A stretch of DNA of 64,000 nucleotides from Roseovarius sp. TE539 (lineage in GTDB: Bacteria > Pseudomonadota > Alphaproteobacteria > Rhodobacterales > Rhodobacteraceae), in contig NZ_QNGB01000006.1 in the NCBI RefSeq assembly GCF_003298505.1, forward strand, positions 108,559 to 172,558, written 5' to 3'. This document shows, piece by piece, positions 26,608 to 38,306 of this stretch. Made by a program: the position numbers and the translations under genes. The notes under the pieces were generated by a model. The model saw only the letters and a list, made by a program, of their open reading frames with translations, searched no databases and was not told where the DNA came from. Position 1 is the stretch's first letter. Each line of letters starts with the position of its first letter.

Positions 26608-27216
26608 TCAGAATTTCATCACGTAGGCCGCGCCAATGACCCACGGGTCGATCTTGACCTTGCCGATGGGCGCGCCACCCAGCCTGACATCGGTCTCGAT
26701 GTCGATGTAGCGCACGTCGAGGCGCAACGAGGATTTCTCGTTGATGGCGAAATCGGCCCCCGCATGCAGCGCCAGCCCCCAGGATTCATCGAGGCTCAGC
26801 GCGCCGAGCGGCGAGGTGTCGTCGAAGAAATAGGTGTAATTGAGGCCGGCGCCCACGAATGGCGTGATCTTGCTTTTGTTGGTGAAGTGGTATTGCAGCG
26901 AGACGGTCGGCGGCAGGTGCTTGGTTTCGCCGATTTTTCCGGTGCCGACAAGATTGATGTCATGTTCGAACGGCCACGAGGCCAGCACCTCGAGGCCCAC
27001 ATTGTCCGCGAGGAAGTACTCGAAGGTCAATGTGGGGCGGGCGTTTCCATCGACCTTGACCGGTCCCGCGGTGGTGGTGCTGGCGCTGGAATCGGGTTCG
27101 ATCCAGTGCAGGCCGAGGCCGAGGGTCATGTCCCCTTTCTGCTGGGCGAGCGCGGGGGCGGCGGCACCACAGACGAGTGCGGTGGTGAGATAGAGAGCAG
27201 AGAGTGTCTTTTTCAT
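26608..27216 (-). CDS. ompW: OmpW-family outer-membrane protein
   Basis: A 202-residue outer-membrane eight-stranded barrel with a signal peptide (cleavage after PALA, residue 24). Family signatures are MTLGLGLHWIEPDS at the start of the mature protein, the alternating hydrophobic strands, ITPFVGAGLNYTYFFDD and a C-terminal aromatic residue (YVMKF) recognised by the BAM complex. ATG 27216 is the first codon of the signal peptide; the longer upstream frame is antisense to mccB. OmpW forms a narrow hydrophobic pore. An FNR-type box lies 56-69 bases upstream. Confidence 0.92.
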   Translation of the reverse strand: MKKTLSALYLTTALVCGAAAPALAQQKGDMTLGLGLHWIEPDSSASTTTAGPVKVDGNARPTLTFEYFLADNVGLEVLASWPFEHDINLVGTGKIGETKHLPPTVSLQYHFTNKSKITPFVGAGLNYTYFFDDTSPLGALSLDESWGLALHAGADFAINEKSSLRLDVRYIDIETDVRLGGAPIGKVKIDPWVIGAAYVMKF

Positions 27217-27271
27217 TCTTCCATTCCTTTGCGAACGTGGCGTCACGTTGCGCGTCATCGGAATTCGGGCA

Positions 27272-27285
27272 TTGACCTGAATCAA
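27272..27285. promoter_or_regulatory. FNR/FnrL-type box upstream of ompW
   Basis: TTGACCTGAATCAA matches the FNR consensus TTGAT-N4-ATCAA at nine of ten defined positions. It sits in the 179-base gap between divergent ompW and mccB, nearer ompW. OmpW is under FNR control in enterobacteria and FnrL is the oxygen regulator in Rhodobacteraceae, so oxygen control is plausible; direction of effect is not deducible. Confidence 0.7.
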
Positions 27286-27395
27286 TCCGGACGGTTGCGA
27301 CCCCGGCTTTTGCCGCACTGCGGCCATGTTGCAACACCAGTCATGCGCGGCGGGACGGCGGGTGGCGCCGGACAGGCCCGCCGGAAGGGGGAGCC

Positions 27396-29021
<1,626 letters not shown>

Positions 29022-29033
29022 GGGCGGCGATGT

Positions 29034-29063
29034 CGGGGGGCGAGTATTTGTGGAAAGATGAAG
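29034..29063 (+). repeat. dispersed repeat copy 4, abutting the mccA ribosome binding site
   Basis: A shortened copy, GCGAGTATTTGTGGAAAGAT followed by GAAG, fills the gap between mccB and mccA. Its end runs directly into CCGGAGG (29064-29070), the ribosome binding site of mccA. Confidence 0.7.
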
Positions 29064-29078
29064 CCGGAGGTGCGGGCC

Positions 29079-31028
29079 ATGTTAGAGACCATCCTGATCG
29101 CGAACCGGGGCGAGATCGCCTGCCGGGTGATCGAGACGGCGCGCGCCATGGGGGTGGGCACCGTGGCGGTCTATTCCGACGCCGACCGTGCCGCCCGCCA
29201 TGTGGCGCTGGCCGACCGGGCCGTGCATATCGGCGGCGCGGCCCCCGGCGAAAGCTATCTGAACGGGGAGCGCATCATCGCGGCGGCGCTGGAGACGGGG
29301 GCGGAGGCAATCCATCCGGGCTATGGGTTCCTGAGCGAGAACCCGGATTTCGTCGAGGCGGTGGAGGCAGCCGGCCTGATCTTCATCGGGCCGTCGGCGG
29401 CGGCGATCCGCGCCATGGGACTCAAGGATGCCGCCAAGGCGTTGATGGAGGGGGCGGGGGTGCCGGTCGTGCCGGGTTATCACGGTGCCGATCAGGAGGC
29501 CGGTGAGCTTGCCGCGCGGGCCGCGGAGATCGGGTATCCGGTGCTGATCAAGGCTGTCGCGGGGGGAGGCGGCAAGGGCATGCGCCTGGTGGAGACGCCC
29601 GGCGCTTTCGACGCGGCGCTGGAAAGCGCCCGCGGCGAGGCCGCCACCGCCTTCGGCAATGCCGATGTGCTGATCGAGAAATACGTCGCCAAGCCGCGCC
29701 ATATCGAGGTGCAGGTCTTCGGTGACGGCACCCGCGCCTTGCACCTGTTCGAGCGCGATTGTTCCCTTCAGCGGCGCCATCAGAAGGTGATCGAGGAAGC
29801 CCCGGCGCCGGGCATGACCGAAGAGATGCGCAACGCGATGGGGCAGGCGGCGGTGCGGGCCGCGGAAGCAATAGCGTATGCGGGGGCGGGGACGGTCGAA
29901 TTCATCGTTGACGCGTCCGACGGCCTGCGACCGGACCGGTTCTGGTTCATGGAGATGAATACCCGGCTGCAGGTCGAGCATCCCGTGACCGAGGCGATCA
30001 CCGGCGTGGACCTTGTCGAGTGGCAATTGCGCGTGGCCGGTGGCGAGGGCTTGCCCATGCGCCAGCAGGATCTGGCCATCCACGGGCACGCCTTCGAGGC
30101 ACGGCTTTATGCCGAGGACGTCCCGAAAGGGTTCCTGCCGGCGACGGGGACGCTGAGCCACCTGTCGTTCCCAGAGGGAACGCGCGCCGACAGCGGGGTG
30201 CGCGGCGGCGACGTGATCAGCCCGCATTACGATCCGATGATCGCCAAGCTGGTCACCCACGGTGCGACACGGGCCGGTGCGCTGCGTCGGCTTTCGGCGG
30301 CGTTGCGCCGGTGCGAGGTGGCGGGCACGATGACGAACCTTGCCTTTCTGGGCGCCCTGGCGGCGCATCCGGGTTTCGTGCGGGGCGATGTGGATACCGG
30401 CCTGATCGCCCGGGATCTGGACGATCTTGTCGTGCAGCCGGAGGCAGGGCCGGTCGAGGTGGCGCTTGCGGCGCTTGCGGCGCTGGACCTGTTGGAGGCC
30501 GAGGCGCCTGACACGGGCTTTTCGCTGTGGACACCGCTGAGGCGGGCTGTGACGCTGCGGCGCGCCGGCGACGAGATGACACCGCGCGTGCGAAGCCATT
30601 CGGCACATGCCCATGATGTTGACCTGGATGGGGCGGTGGTGGAGGCGCGGCGCGTCGGAGGGCGTTGGCAGCTTGATGGAGAGGCGGCCCCGCCGGTGGC
30701 GGTCTCGGGCCCCGAGATAACGATCTTCGCGCAGTATGGGCTGGGCTTCGAGGTGGTTGATCCGCTGGAGCATGACAGTCTCGCGGTTGGTGACCCCGGG
30801 GTCATCGAGGCACCGATGCCGGGGCTGGTGAAACTCGTGACCGCGGCACCGGGTGATCGTGTGCATGCGGGCGACCGGCTGGCGGTTCTGGAGGCCATGA
30901 AAATGGAGCACAGCCTGCTTGCGGCCCGGGACGGCGTGGTTGCCGAGGTTCTGGTCACGCAGGGCGCGCAGGTCAGCGCCGGCACCGCGCTGGTACGGCT
31001 GGACACCGACGGGGAGGGCGCGGCATGA
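29079..31028 (+). CDS. mccA: methylcrotonoyl-CoA carboxylase biotin-carboxylase (alpha) subunit
   Basis: A 649-residue subunit combining biotin carboxylase and biotin carrier domains. N-terminal carboxylase: ILIANRGEIACRVI, GYGFLSENPDF, the ATP-grasp loop AGGGGKGMRLVE, EMNTRLQVEHPVTE. C-terminal carrier: EAMKMEHS near residue 607, whose Lys is biotinylated, presumably by the BirA at 53553. ATG 29079 is preferred over ATG 29058 because CCGGAGG lies between them. It acts with MccB to make 3-methylglutaconyl-CoA. Confidence 0.95.
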   Translation: MLETILIANRGEIACRVIETARAMGVGTVAVYSDADRAARHVALADRAVHIGGAAPGESYLNGERIIAAALETGAEAIHPGYGFLSENPDFVEAVEAAGLIFIGPSAAAIRAMGLKDAAKALMEGAGVPVVPGYHGADQEAGELAARAAEIGYPVLIKAVAGGGGKGMRLVETPGAFDAALESARGEAATAFGNADVLIEKYVAKPRHIEVQVFGDGTRALHLFERDCSLQRRHQKVIEEAPAPGMTEEMRNAMGQAAVRAAEAIAYAGAGTVEFIVDASDGLRPDRFWFMEMNTRLQVEHPVTEAITGVDLVEWQLRVAGGEGLPMRQQDLAIHGHAFEARLYAEDVPKGFLPATGTLSHLSFPEGTRADSGVRGGDVISPHYDPMIAKLVTHGATRAGALRRLSAALRRCEVAGTMTNLAFLGALAAHPGFVRGDVDTGLIARDLDDLVVQPEAGPVEVALAALAALDLLEAEAPDTGFSLWTPLRRAVTLRRAGDEMTPRVRSHSAHAHDVDLDGAVVEARRVGGRWQLDGEAAPPVAVSGPEITIFAQYGLGFEVVDPLEHDSLAVGDPGVIEAPMPGLVKLVTAAPGDRVHAGDRLAVLEAMKMEHSLLAARDGVVAEVLVTQGAQVSAGTALVRLDTDGEGAA

Positions 31029-31696
31029 TCACCCTGCATCACGCGCCGCAATCCCGTTCGATGCGGGTGCTGTGGCTTCTCAACGAACTGGGTGTCGATT
31101 TCCGGGTTGTCGAACTGCCCTTCGACAAGACCCTGCGACGGCCCGAATTCCTCAGCCTGTCGCCGGCGGGCCGGGTCCCGGCACTGGAGATCGAGGGCGA
31201 AAGGATGTTCGAGAGCGGGGCGATGATCGAGTATCTTTGCGAACGCTACCCCGAAACCGGTCTCGGCAGGTTGCCGGGCGACATGGACCGCATGGCCTGG
31301 CTGGTCTGGGTGCATTTTGCCGAAACGCTCAGTCAGCATGTTGCCAGCCTGACCCAGCAGCACATCATGCTCTACGAGGACGCGATGCGCAGCCCCGTCG
31401 TCATGAAGCTGGAAGCGGCCCGCGTGAAGAAATGCTACGGTGCGATCGAGGCGCGCTTGTCGACGCCGGTGGAAAACCGCGACTGCCTGCTGACCGGAGG
31501 ATTCTCGGCATGCGATATTGCGGTGGGGCAGGCTGTCTACATGGCGCGCCATTTCGCCCGGCTGGATGGATTTCCGGAAACGGCCGCGTGGTTTGATCGC
31601 ATCACGGCGCGTCCTGCGTTCCAGGCCTCCCTGCCCGGGCCGGACAGCTCGCGGCTTTACGAGAAGCCCTTCTACGAGGTCCCCGCAGATGCCTGA
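31025..31696 (+). CDS. glutathione S-transferase family protein
   Basis: A 223-residue protein with an N-terminal thioredoxin-fold domain (HHAPQSRSMRVLWLLNELG, the conserved cis-proline in RVPALE and the glutathione-binding ESGAMIEYL) and a C-terminal helical domain. ATG overlaps the mccA stop by four bases and its own end overlaps the HMG-CoA lyase gene by eight, so it is embedded in the leucine operon. Its role there is unclear; detoxifying reactive enoyl-CoA-derived compounds is one possibility. Confidence 0.88.
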   Translation: MITLHHAPQSRSMRVLWLLNELGVDFRVVELPFDKTLRRPEFLSLSPAGRVPALEIEGERMFESGAMIEYLCERYPETGLGRLPGDMDRMAWLVWVHFAETLSQHVASLTQQHIMLYEDAMRSPVVMKLEAARVKKCYGAIEARLSTPVENRDCLLTGGFSACDIAVGQAVYMARHFARLDGFPETAAWFDRITARPAFQASLPGPDSSRLYEKPFYEVPADA

Positions 31697-32564
31697 AACA
31701 GTGGAAATATTCGAGGTGGGCCCGCGCGACGGCCTTCAGAACGAGGCCCGGCAGATCCCCACTGTCGACAAGATCGGGCTTGTCGACAAACTGAGCACCG
31801 CCGGTTTCAAGCGCATCGAGGTGGCCAGTTTCGTGAGTCCGAAATGGGTACCGCAAATGGGCGATTCGGCCGCGGTTCTGGAAGGGATCGCGCGGGCGCC
31901 GGGGATCAGCTATGCCGCGCTGACCCCGAACATCAAGGGGTTTGAAAGGGCGTCGGCGGCCGGTGCCGACGAGGTGGCCGTGTTCGGGTCGGCCTCCGAG
32001 GGATTTTCGCGGGCGAATATCAATGCCACTGTTGAGGAAAGCCTGGAACGGTTCTTACCGGTGACGGAGGCGGCACGCAAAGCTGGACTCCCGGTGCGCG
32101 GCTATGTTTCCTGCGTCGTGGAATGCCCCTATGATGGCCCCGTTGCACCGGCGAGTGTCGCGCATGTGGCCGCGCGGCTGGCGGAAATGGGCTGTTACGA
32201 GATCAGCCTGGGGGACACGGTCGGTGCCGGCACGCCCGAGCGGGTGGACGCCATGCTGGCGGCGGTGCTGGGGGTGGTGCCGGCGGCGCGGCTGGCCGGA
32301 CACTACCATGCCACCGGTGGACGGGCGCTGGAGAATATCGAGGCGTCGCTGGCGCGGGGCATGCGGGTCTTCGATGCTGCGGTCGGTGGCCTTGGGGGGT
32401 GTCCGTTCGCGCCCGGCGCGGCGGGCAACGTGGCCACCGAAGCGGTGCATGACCGTTTGGTGGCGCTCGGATACGACACTGGGCTGGACCGCGACATCCT
32501 GAACGACGCGGCAGAGACGGCCCGCGCCATGCGGTCCGGCCCGGTGGCGGAAAACGGAACTTGA
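31689..32564 (+). CDS. hydroxymethylglutaryl-CoA lyase
   Basis: A 291-residue TIM-barrel lyase that splits HMG-CoA into acetyl-CoA and acetoacetate, the last step of leucine degradation. VGPRDGLQNE carries the metal-binding Asp and catalytic Arg; SFVSPKWVPQMGD, LGDTVGAGTPERVD and GGLGGCPFAPGAAGN with the active-site cysteine are diagnostic. Equivalent names in use are mvaB and liuE. Start at ATG 31689, inside the last codons of the glutathione transferase gene. Confidence 0.95.
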   Translation: MPETVEIFEVGPRDGLQNEARQIPTVDKIGLVDKLSTAGFKRIEVASFVSPKWVPQMGDSAAVLEGIARAPGISYAALTPNIKGFERASAAGADEVAVFGSASEGFSRANINATVEESLERFLPVTEAARKAGLPVRGYVSCVVECPYDGPVAPASVAHVAARLAEMGCYEISLGDTVGAGTPERVDAMLAAVLGVVPAARLAGHYHATGGRALENIEASLARGMRVFDAAVGGLGGCPFAPGAAGNVATEAVHDRLVALGYDTGLDRDILNDAAETARAMRSGPVAENGT

Positions 32565-32620
32565 GGCGACGGGCCGGTGGTGTCCCCCGGCCGGGCCTCT
32601 GCGATGCGACGGAGACCGGG

Positions 32621-33406
32621 ATGACGGAACAGACGATCGGATTGGAGACGGATGCGCGTGGCGTGGCGACCCTTTGGCTGGACCGGGCCGGAAAGCACAA
32701 CGCGATGTCGGCGCGGATGATCGCGGAGCTGCATGCCGCAGCCCTTGATCTGGGTGCGGACGAGGCTGTCCGGGTGGTGGTGCTGGCGGCCAGGGGCAAG
32801 ACTTTCTGCGCGGGGGGCGACCTGTCATGGATGCGGGACCAGCTGGATGCCGCGGCGCAGACACGCGAGGCGGAATCCGCGAAGCTGGCACATATGCTGC
32901 ACGCCCTGAACACCCTCCCCAAACCGTTGATCGGGCGGCTGCAGGGCAATGCCTTCGGTGGCGGTGTCGGGCTGGCAAGCGTGTGCGACGTTGCCATTGG
33001 AGCCGATCACCTCTGCATGGCGCTGACCGAGACGCGGCTGGGCCTGATCCCGGCCACCATCGGCCCCTATGTCTGTGCCCGCATGGGCGAGGCCATGGCC
33101 CGGCGCGTGTTCATGTCGGGGCGTCGGTTCGGGGCCGCGGAAGCGGTCGGACTGGGCCTTCTGGCCCGCGCGGTGCCCGCAGAGGAGCTGGACAAGGCGG
33201 TCGAAGCCGAAGTCGAGCCTTATCTGCATTGCGCGCCGGGCGCGGTCGCGCGGTCCAAGGCGCTGCTGCGCGGTCTGGGGCCGCGCATTGACGATGCGGT
33301 TATCGAGCATACCATAAGAGAACTGGCCGCCTGCTGGGCCGGCGAGGAGGCACCGGAGGGAATCACGGCCTTTTTCGACGGGCGCAAGCCCGGCTGGGCG
33401 GGCTGA
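32621..33406 (+). CDS. enoyl-CoA hydratase, probably methylglutaconyl-CoA hydratase
   Basis: A 261-residue crotonase-fold enzyme. KHNAMSARMIAELHAA, the oxyanion-hole GKTFCAGGDLSWM and the QGNAFGGGVGLASVCD motif are visible. In this cluster the missing activity is hydration of 3-methylglutaconyl-CoA to HMG-CoA, so that is the likely role (liuC-type). GGAGA upstream supports ATG 32621. Last gene of the leucine cluster, 149 bases before nuoA. Confidence 0.88.
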   Translation: MTEQTIGLETDARGVATLWLDRAGKHNAMSARMIAELHAAALDLGADEAVRVVVLAARGKTFCAGGDLSWMRDQLDAAAQTREAESAKLAHMLHALNTLPKPLIGRLQGNAFGGGVGLASVCDVAIGADHLCMALTETRLGLIPATIGPYVCARMGEAMARRVFMSGRRFGAAEAVGLGLLARAVPAEELDKAVEAEVEPYLHCAPGAVARSKALLRGLGPRIDDAVIEHTIRELAACWAGEEAPEGITAFFDGRKPGWAG

Positions 33407-33470
33407 GACCTGTTTTGCCGCCATGGCACGGCTGCGGGACGTCGGCGCAGGGGAATATGTGCGCCGTTGG

Positions 33471-33499
33471 TTGACCGCACCATGGGGCAGGGTTAAACC
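33471..33499 (+). promoter_or_regulatory. candidate promoter of the nuo operon
   Basis: TTGACC (33471-33476), a 17-base spacer and TAAACC (33494-33499) precede nuoA by about 55 bases. This is the only good promoter-like pair in the 148-base gap between the hydratase gene and nuoA. Confidence 0.5.
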
Positions 33500-33554
33500 G
33501 TGAGGGAGCCTGTGTAGCCACGTAATGCCTGCCGTGCATGAAAGGAGCCGCCTC

Positions 33555-34850
<1,296 letters not shown>

Positions 34851-34854
<4 letters not shown>

Positions 34855-35462
34855 GCGAGGCAATGAAGGTCCTTGGGTCCCATATCGAGGCGCAGCGCTC
34901 GGATTGTGTGCTGGGCTGGGAGGTCACGCCGCAGGGCGAGCTGACAGTCGAGGTCGCGCTGCCCAATATCGTGGGGTTGGTGGACTATCTCAAATCGGAT
35001 TCCTCGTGCCGGTTCTCCACCCTTGTGGACATCACGGCCGTGGATCATCCCGAACGCCCCAAGCGGTTCGACGTCGTGTACCATTTCCTCAGCATGTACC
35101 AGAACCAGCGCATCCGCCTGAGGGTCGCCGTGCGCGAGGAGGACATGGTCCCGTCGATCACCGGCATTCACAAATGCGCCGACTGGTTCGAACGCGAAGT
35201 GTTCGACATGTTCGGGATCCTCTTCTCGGGTCATCCGGACCTTCGCCGCATCCTCACGGATTACGGCTTTCGCGGGCATCCCCTGCGCAAGGATTTTCCG
35301 ACGACGGGCTATACCGAGGTGCGGTATGACGAGGTGCAGAAACGGGTGGTCTACGAGCCGGTGAACCTTGTTCAGGAATACCGGCAGTTCGATTTCATGT
35401 CGCCCTGGGAGGGGGCGGAATACGTCCTTCCCGGCGACGAGAAGGATGAGGCCAGGAAATGA
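34851..35462 (+). CDS. nuoC: NADH-quinone oxidoreductase subunit C
   Basis: A 203-residue hydrophilic subunit of the connecting arm, separate from NuoD as in most alphaproteobacteria. [19 protein letters not shown], the signature [13 protein letters not shown] and the C-terminal [18 protein letters not shown] identify it. ATG 34851 overlaps the preceding gene by four bases, and its own stop overlaps the next small gene. Confidence 0.97.
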
Positions 35463-35677
35463 TGGGTGGTTATGGCGCCGGCGGTGCCGGCATGGGAGGC
35501 TTCGGGATGCTGTGGTTTCTGATTATCGCGGCTCTGGTTGTGATACCGTTCTGGCGGCTGCTGCCGAAGTTCGGTATCCCGAACTGGGTTTCGCTGGCCG
35601 CTATCATTCCCCTGGGAGCGATCATCCTGCTTTGGGTGATGGCCTTCAAGGATCAGATCGGCGGGGACCGGGCATGA
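35459..35677 (+). CDS. 72-residue two-helix membrane protein inserted between nuoC and nuoD
   Basis: A Gly/Met-rich N-terminus ([16 protein letters not shown]) followed by two predicted membrane helices (about 17-34 and 43-63) and a short polar end. ATG 35459 overlaps the nuoC stop (ATGATG), so it is translated with the operon. No family recognised. Candidate small accessory subunit or assembly factor of the membrane arm. Confidence 0.65.
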   Translation: MMGGYGAGGAGMGGFGMLWFLIIAALVVIPFWRLLPKFGIPNWVSLAAIIPLGAIILLWVMAFKDQIGGDRA

Positions 35678-35772
35678 AAATGAATTTGAAACTGACACGT
35701 TTTCCACGCGAAGCTCTGAAAGCAAACAAATGTGGCGGACCATTTTGCTCGCCTACAGGCTGTGTGAGGTAG
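35674..35772 (+). CDS. 32-residue cysteine-rich mini-ORF between nuoC and nuoD
   Basis: Starts at ATG 35674 with the same four-base ATGA overlap that couples other genes in this operon, and ends three bases before nuoD. The peptide is basic and ends with CGGPFCSPTGC-type spacing (three cysteines in eleven residues), which could bind metal or form a disulfide. Base composition is more AT-rich than its neighbours. It could be a leader peptide affecting nuoD translation or just chance; evidence is positional. Confidence 0.4.
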   Translation: MKMNLKLTRFPREALKANKCGGPFCSPTGCVR

Positions 35773-35775
35773 AAG

Positions 35776-36996
35776 ATGGACGGTTCCAAAGGATTCGAAG
35801 ACGCCCAGACCGGTGAACAGAAGATCCGCAACTTCAACCTGAATTTCGGGCCCCAGCACCCGGCGGCCCATGGGGTGCTGCGCCTGGTGCTGGAGCTTGA
35901 CGGCGAGATCGTGGAGCGTTGCGATCCGCATATCGGGCTTCTGCACCGCGGCACCGAGAAGCTGATGGAAAGCCGCACCTACCTGCAGAACCTGCCCTAT
36001 TTCGATCGGCTGGACTACGTGGCGCCGATGAACCAGGAACACGCCTGGTGCCTGGCCATCGAGAAGCTGACGGGTGTCGAGGTGCCGCGCCGCGCCAGCC
36101 TCATCCGGGTCCTCTTCTGCGAGGTCGGGCGGATCCTGAACCACCTGCTCAACGTCACCACCCAGGCGATGGATGTCGGCGCGCTCACGCCACCTCTGTG
36201 GGGGTTCGAGGAGCGCGAGAAACTCATGATCTTCTACGAGCGCGCCTGCGGAGCGCGGCTTCACGCCGCCTATTTCCGCCCCGGCGGTGTGCACCAGGAT
36301 CTCCCGCCCGAGCTTCTCGACGACATGGAAGCGTGGGCGAAGGAATTTCCGGGCGTCATCGACGATATCGATGGCCTGCTCACCGAGAACCGCATCTTCA
36401 AGCAGCGCAACGCGGATATCGGCGTGGTGAGCGAACAGGATGCCCTCGACTGGGGATTTTCGGGGGTGATGGTGCGCGGGTCCGGCATGGCATGGGATTT
36501 GCGCCGCGCCCAGCCATATGAATGCTATGATGAATTCGATTTCGGCATCCCCGTCGGCAAGAACGGAGACTGCTACGACAGGTACCTCGTCCGGATGGAG
36601 GAGATGCGCCAATCGCTGCGCATCATTCATCAGGCCATCGAGAAACTGCGCGCACCCGAAGGGCGGGGCGACATCCTCGCGCGGGGCAAGGTCACGCCAC
36701 CTTCGCGCGGCGAGATGAAGACCTCGATGGAGGCGCTCATTCATCACTTCAAGCTCTACACCGAGGGCTTCCACGTCCCCGAGGGCGAAGTCTATGCCGC
36801 CGTCGAGGCGCCCAAGGGCGAGTTCGGCGTCTACCTGGTCGCCGATGGCACCAACCGGCCCTACCGCGCCAAGCTGCGGGCGCCCGGTTTTCCGCATCTG
36901 CAGGCCATGGATCATGTGGCGGGCGGGCATCAGCTGGCCGACGTGGCAGCGATCATCGGCACGATGGATGTCGTTTTCGGGGAGATCGACAGGTGA
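35776..36996 (+). CDS. nuoD: NADH-quinone oxidoreductase subunit D
   Basis: A 406-residue 49-kDa-type subunit that forms the quinone site with Nuo[54 protein letters not shown] and the C-terminal ASIIGTMD-equivalent region [17 protein letters not shown] are conserved. ATG 35776 with AGAAG upstream. Followed by a repeat copy before nuoE. Confidence 0.98.
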   Translation: MDGSKGFEDAQTGEQKIRNFNLNFGPQHPAAHGVLRLVLELDGEIVERCDPHIGLLHRGTEKLMESRTYLQNLPYFDRLDYVAPMNQEHAWCLAIEKLTGVEVPRRASLIRVLFCEVGRILNHLLNVTTQAMDVGALTPPLWGFEEREKLMIFYERACGARLHAAYFRPGGVHQDLPPELLDDMEAWAKEFPGVIDDIDGLLTENRIFKQRNADIGVVSEQDALDWGFSGVMVRGSGMAWDLRRAQPYECYDEFDFGIPVGKNGDCYDRYLVRMEEMRQSLRIIHQAIEKLRAPEGRGDILARGKVTPPSRGEMKTSMEALIHHFKLYTEGFHVPEGEVYAAVEAPKGEFGVYLVADGTNRPYRAKLRAPGFPHLQAMDHVAGGHQLADVAAIIGTMDVVFGEIDR

Positions 36997-37016
36997 TCGC
37001 GATGGCTGCTTCGGAT

Positions 37017-37053
37017 CTTCATCTTTCCCGAAATACTCCCGCCGGAGGCGCCC
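37017..37053 (-). repeat. dispersed repeat copy 5, inverted, between nuoD and nuoE
   Basis: Read on the minus strand: GGCGCCTCCGGCGGGAGTAT, TTCGGGAAAGATGAAG. It occupies the middle of the 105-base nuoD-nuoE gap, one of the few places in the operon where genes are not touching. Confidence 0.8.
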
Positions 37054-37101
37054 GCACCCGCGGACCGCGCCGCCGCCATATCTTCTAGGACCGAAAGAGC
37101 C

Positions 37102-38268
37102 ATGCTGCGCAGATTGCACCAAGAGCAACCCGAAAGCTTCGCCTTCACGCCCGACAACAAGGCGTGGGCCGAGGCGCAGGTCACCAAGTTCCCCGATGGC
37201 CGCCAGGCCAGCGCGATCATCCCGCTGCTGTGGCGGGCCCAGGAGCAGGAGGGCTGGCTGACACGGCCCGCGATCGAGCATGTGGCCGACATGCTGGACA
37301 TGGATTACATCCGCGCGCTGGAGGTGGCGACATTCTACTTCATGTTTCATCTTCAGCCGGTGGGCAGCGTCGCGCACATCCAGGTCTGTGGCACCACCTC
37401 CTGCATGATATGCGGTGCCGAGGATCTGGTCGGCGTCTGCCGCGAAAAGATCGCCGCCAATCCGCATGAACTGAGCGAGGACGGCAAGTTCTCGTGGGAA
37501 GAGGTCGAATGCCTGGGCGCCTGTGCCAATGCGCCGATGGCGCAGATCGGCAAGGATTATTACGAGGATCTGACAGCCGACCGGCTGGGGGACATCATCG
37601 ACGCGCTGGCCGGTGGCAGGGTGCCGGAGCCCGGGCCCCAGAACGGGCGGTATGCTTCCGAGCCCGAGACCGGTTTGACCAGCCTGAAGGACTTCGAAAG
37701 CGGCCGTACGAAGTTCAATGCCAGTGTGGCATTGGCCATGCAGCTTGGCGATACGGTCAAACGGATCGATGGGTCCGAAGGTCCGCTGCTGACTCCGTGG
37801 CGCGAGAAGGGGGCGAACCATGATCCGTCCGCGCCCGAAATCGCGGCGCCGACCCCCCCGGCGCGGACGGACAGCCCGAAGGCCGGACAGGCCCCCGCGG
37901 CGGCGGAGTCGTCCGGCGAGACGACGCCGAAACCCGCGCCCGAGAAAATGGGCGACAAGGAAGAGGCCGGGCCCGGCCCCGGGAAGCGCCCGGCGGTTCT
38001 CGATGCGCCGCGGGAAGGGGGCGCGGATGATCTCAAGATGATCAAGGGTATCGGACCGAAGCTTGAAAATCTATTGAATTCAATGGGTTTCTTTCATTAC
38101 GATCAGATCGCTGGATGGAGTGCGGACGAAATAGCCTGGGTCGATGAAAATTTGACGGGCTTCAAGGGGCGGGTGACCCGCGACAACTGGGTCAAACAGG
38201 CAGGAAGGCTGGCAGCGGGCGACGAGACCGAGTTCTCGAAACGCGCCAAACGGGACGATATTTATTGA
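37102..38268 (+). CDS. nuoE: NADH-quinone oxidoreductase subunit E with C-terminal helix-hairpin-helix-like extension
   Basis: A 388-residue protein; the core NuoE part (about 1-220) has the [2Fe-2S] ligands in [11 protein letters not shown] and [10 protein letters not shown] and feeds electrons next to NuoF. Typical NuoE is 160-240 residues. Here a Pro/Ala/Glu-rich linker (about 235-299) leads to an 89-residue domain (300-388) with [20 protein letters not shown], a helix-hairpin-helix-like motif, and ending [12 protein letters not shown]. The same domain, 58 of 89 residues identical by ungapped hand alignment, ends the next protein. The role of the extension in complex I is unknown to me. 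Confidence 0.93.
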   Translation: MLRRLHQEQPESFAFTPDNKAWAEAQVTKFPDGRQASAIIPLLWRAQEQEGWLTRPAIEHVADMLDMDYIRALEVATFYFMFHLQPVGSVAHIQVCGTTSCMICGAEDLVGVCREKIAANPHELSEDGKFSWEEVECLGACANAPMAQIGKDYYEDLTADRLGDIIDALAGGRVPEPGPQNGRYASEPETGLTSLKDFESGRTKFNASVALAMQLGDTVKRIDGSEGPLLTPWREKGANHDPSAPEIAAPTPPARTDSPKAGQAPAAAESSGETTPKPAPEKMGDKEEAGPGPGKRPAVLDAPREGGADDLKMIKGIGPKLENLLNSMGFFHYDQIAGWSADEIAWVDENLTGFKGRVTRDNWVKQAGRLAAGDETEFSKRAKRDDIY

Positions 38269-38306
38269 TATTGTCCGGCATCATACCACTTGGAGGGTTA
38301 TGAGAC

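Noticed and set aside
27328..27335. GTTGCAAC palindrome upstream of mccB as an operator
   Set aside because: Only 8 bases and no second copy nearby; could arise by chance.
35653..37821. 722-codon minus-strand frame opposite nuoD and nuoE
   Set aside because: Composition is the mirror of conserved nuo genes, with His/Arg/Leu-rich low-complexity sequence and no motif.
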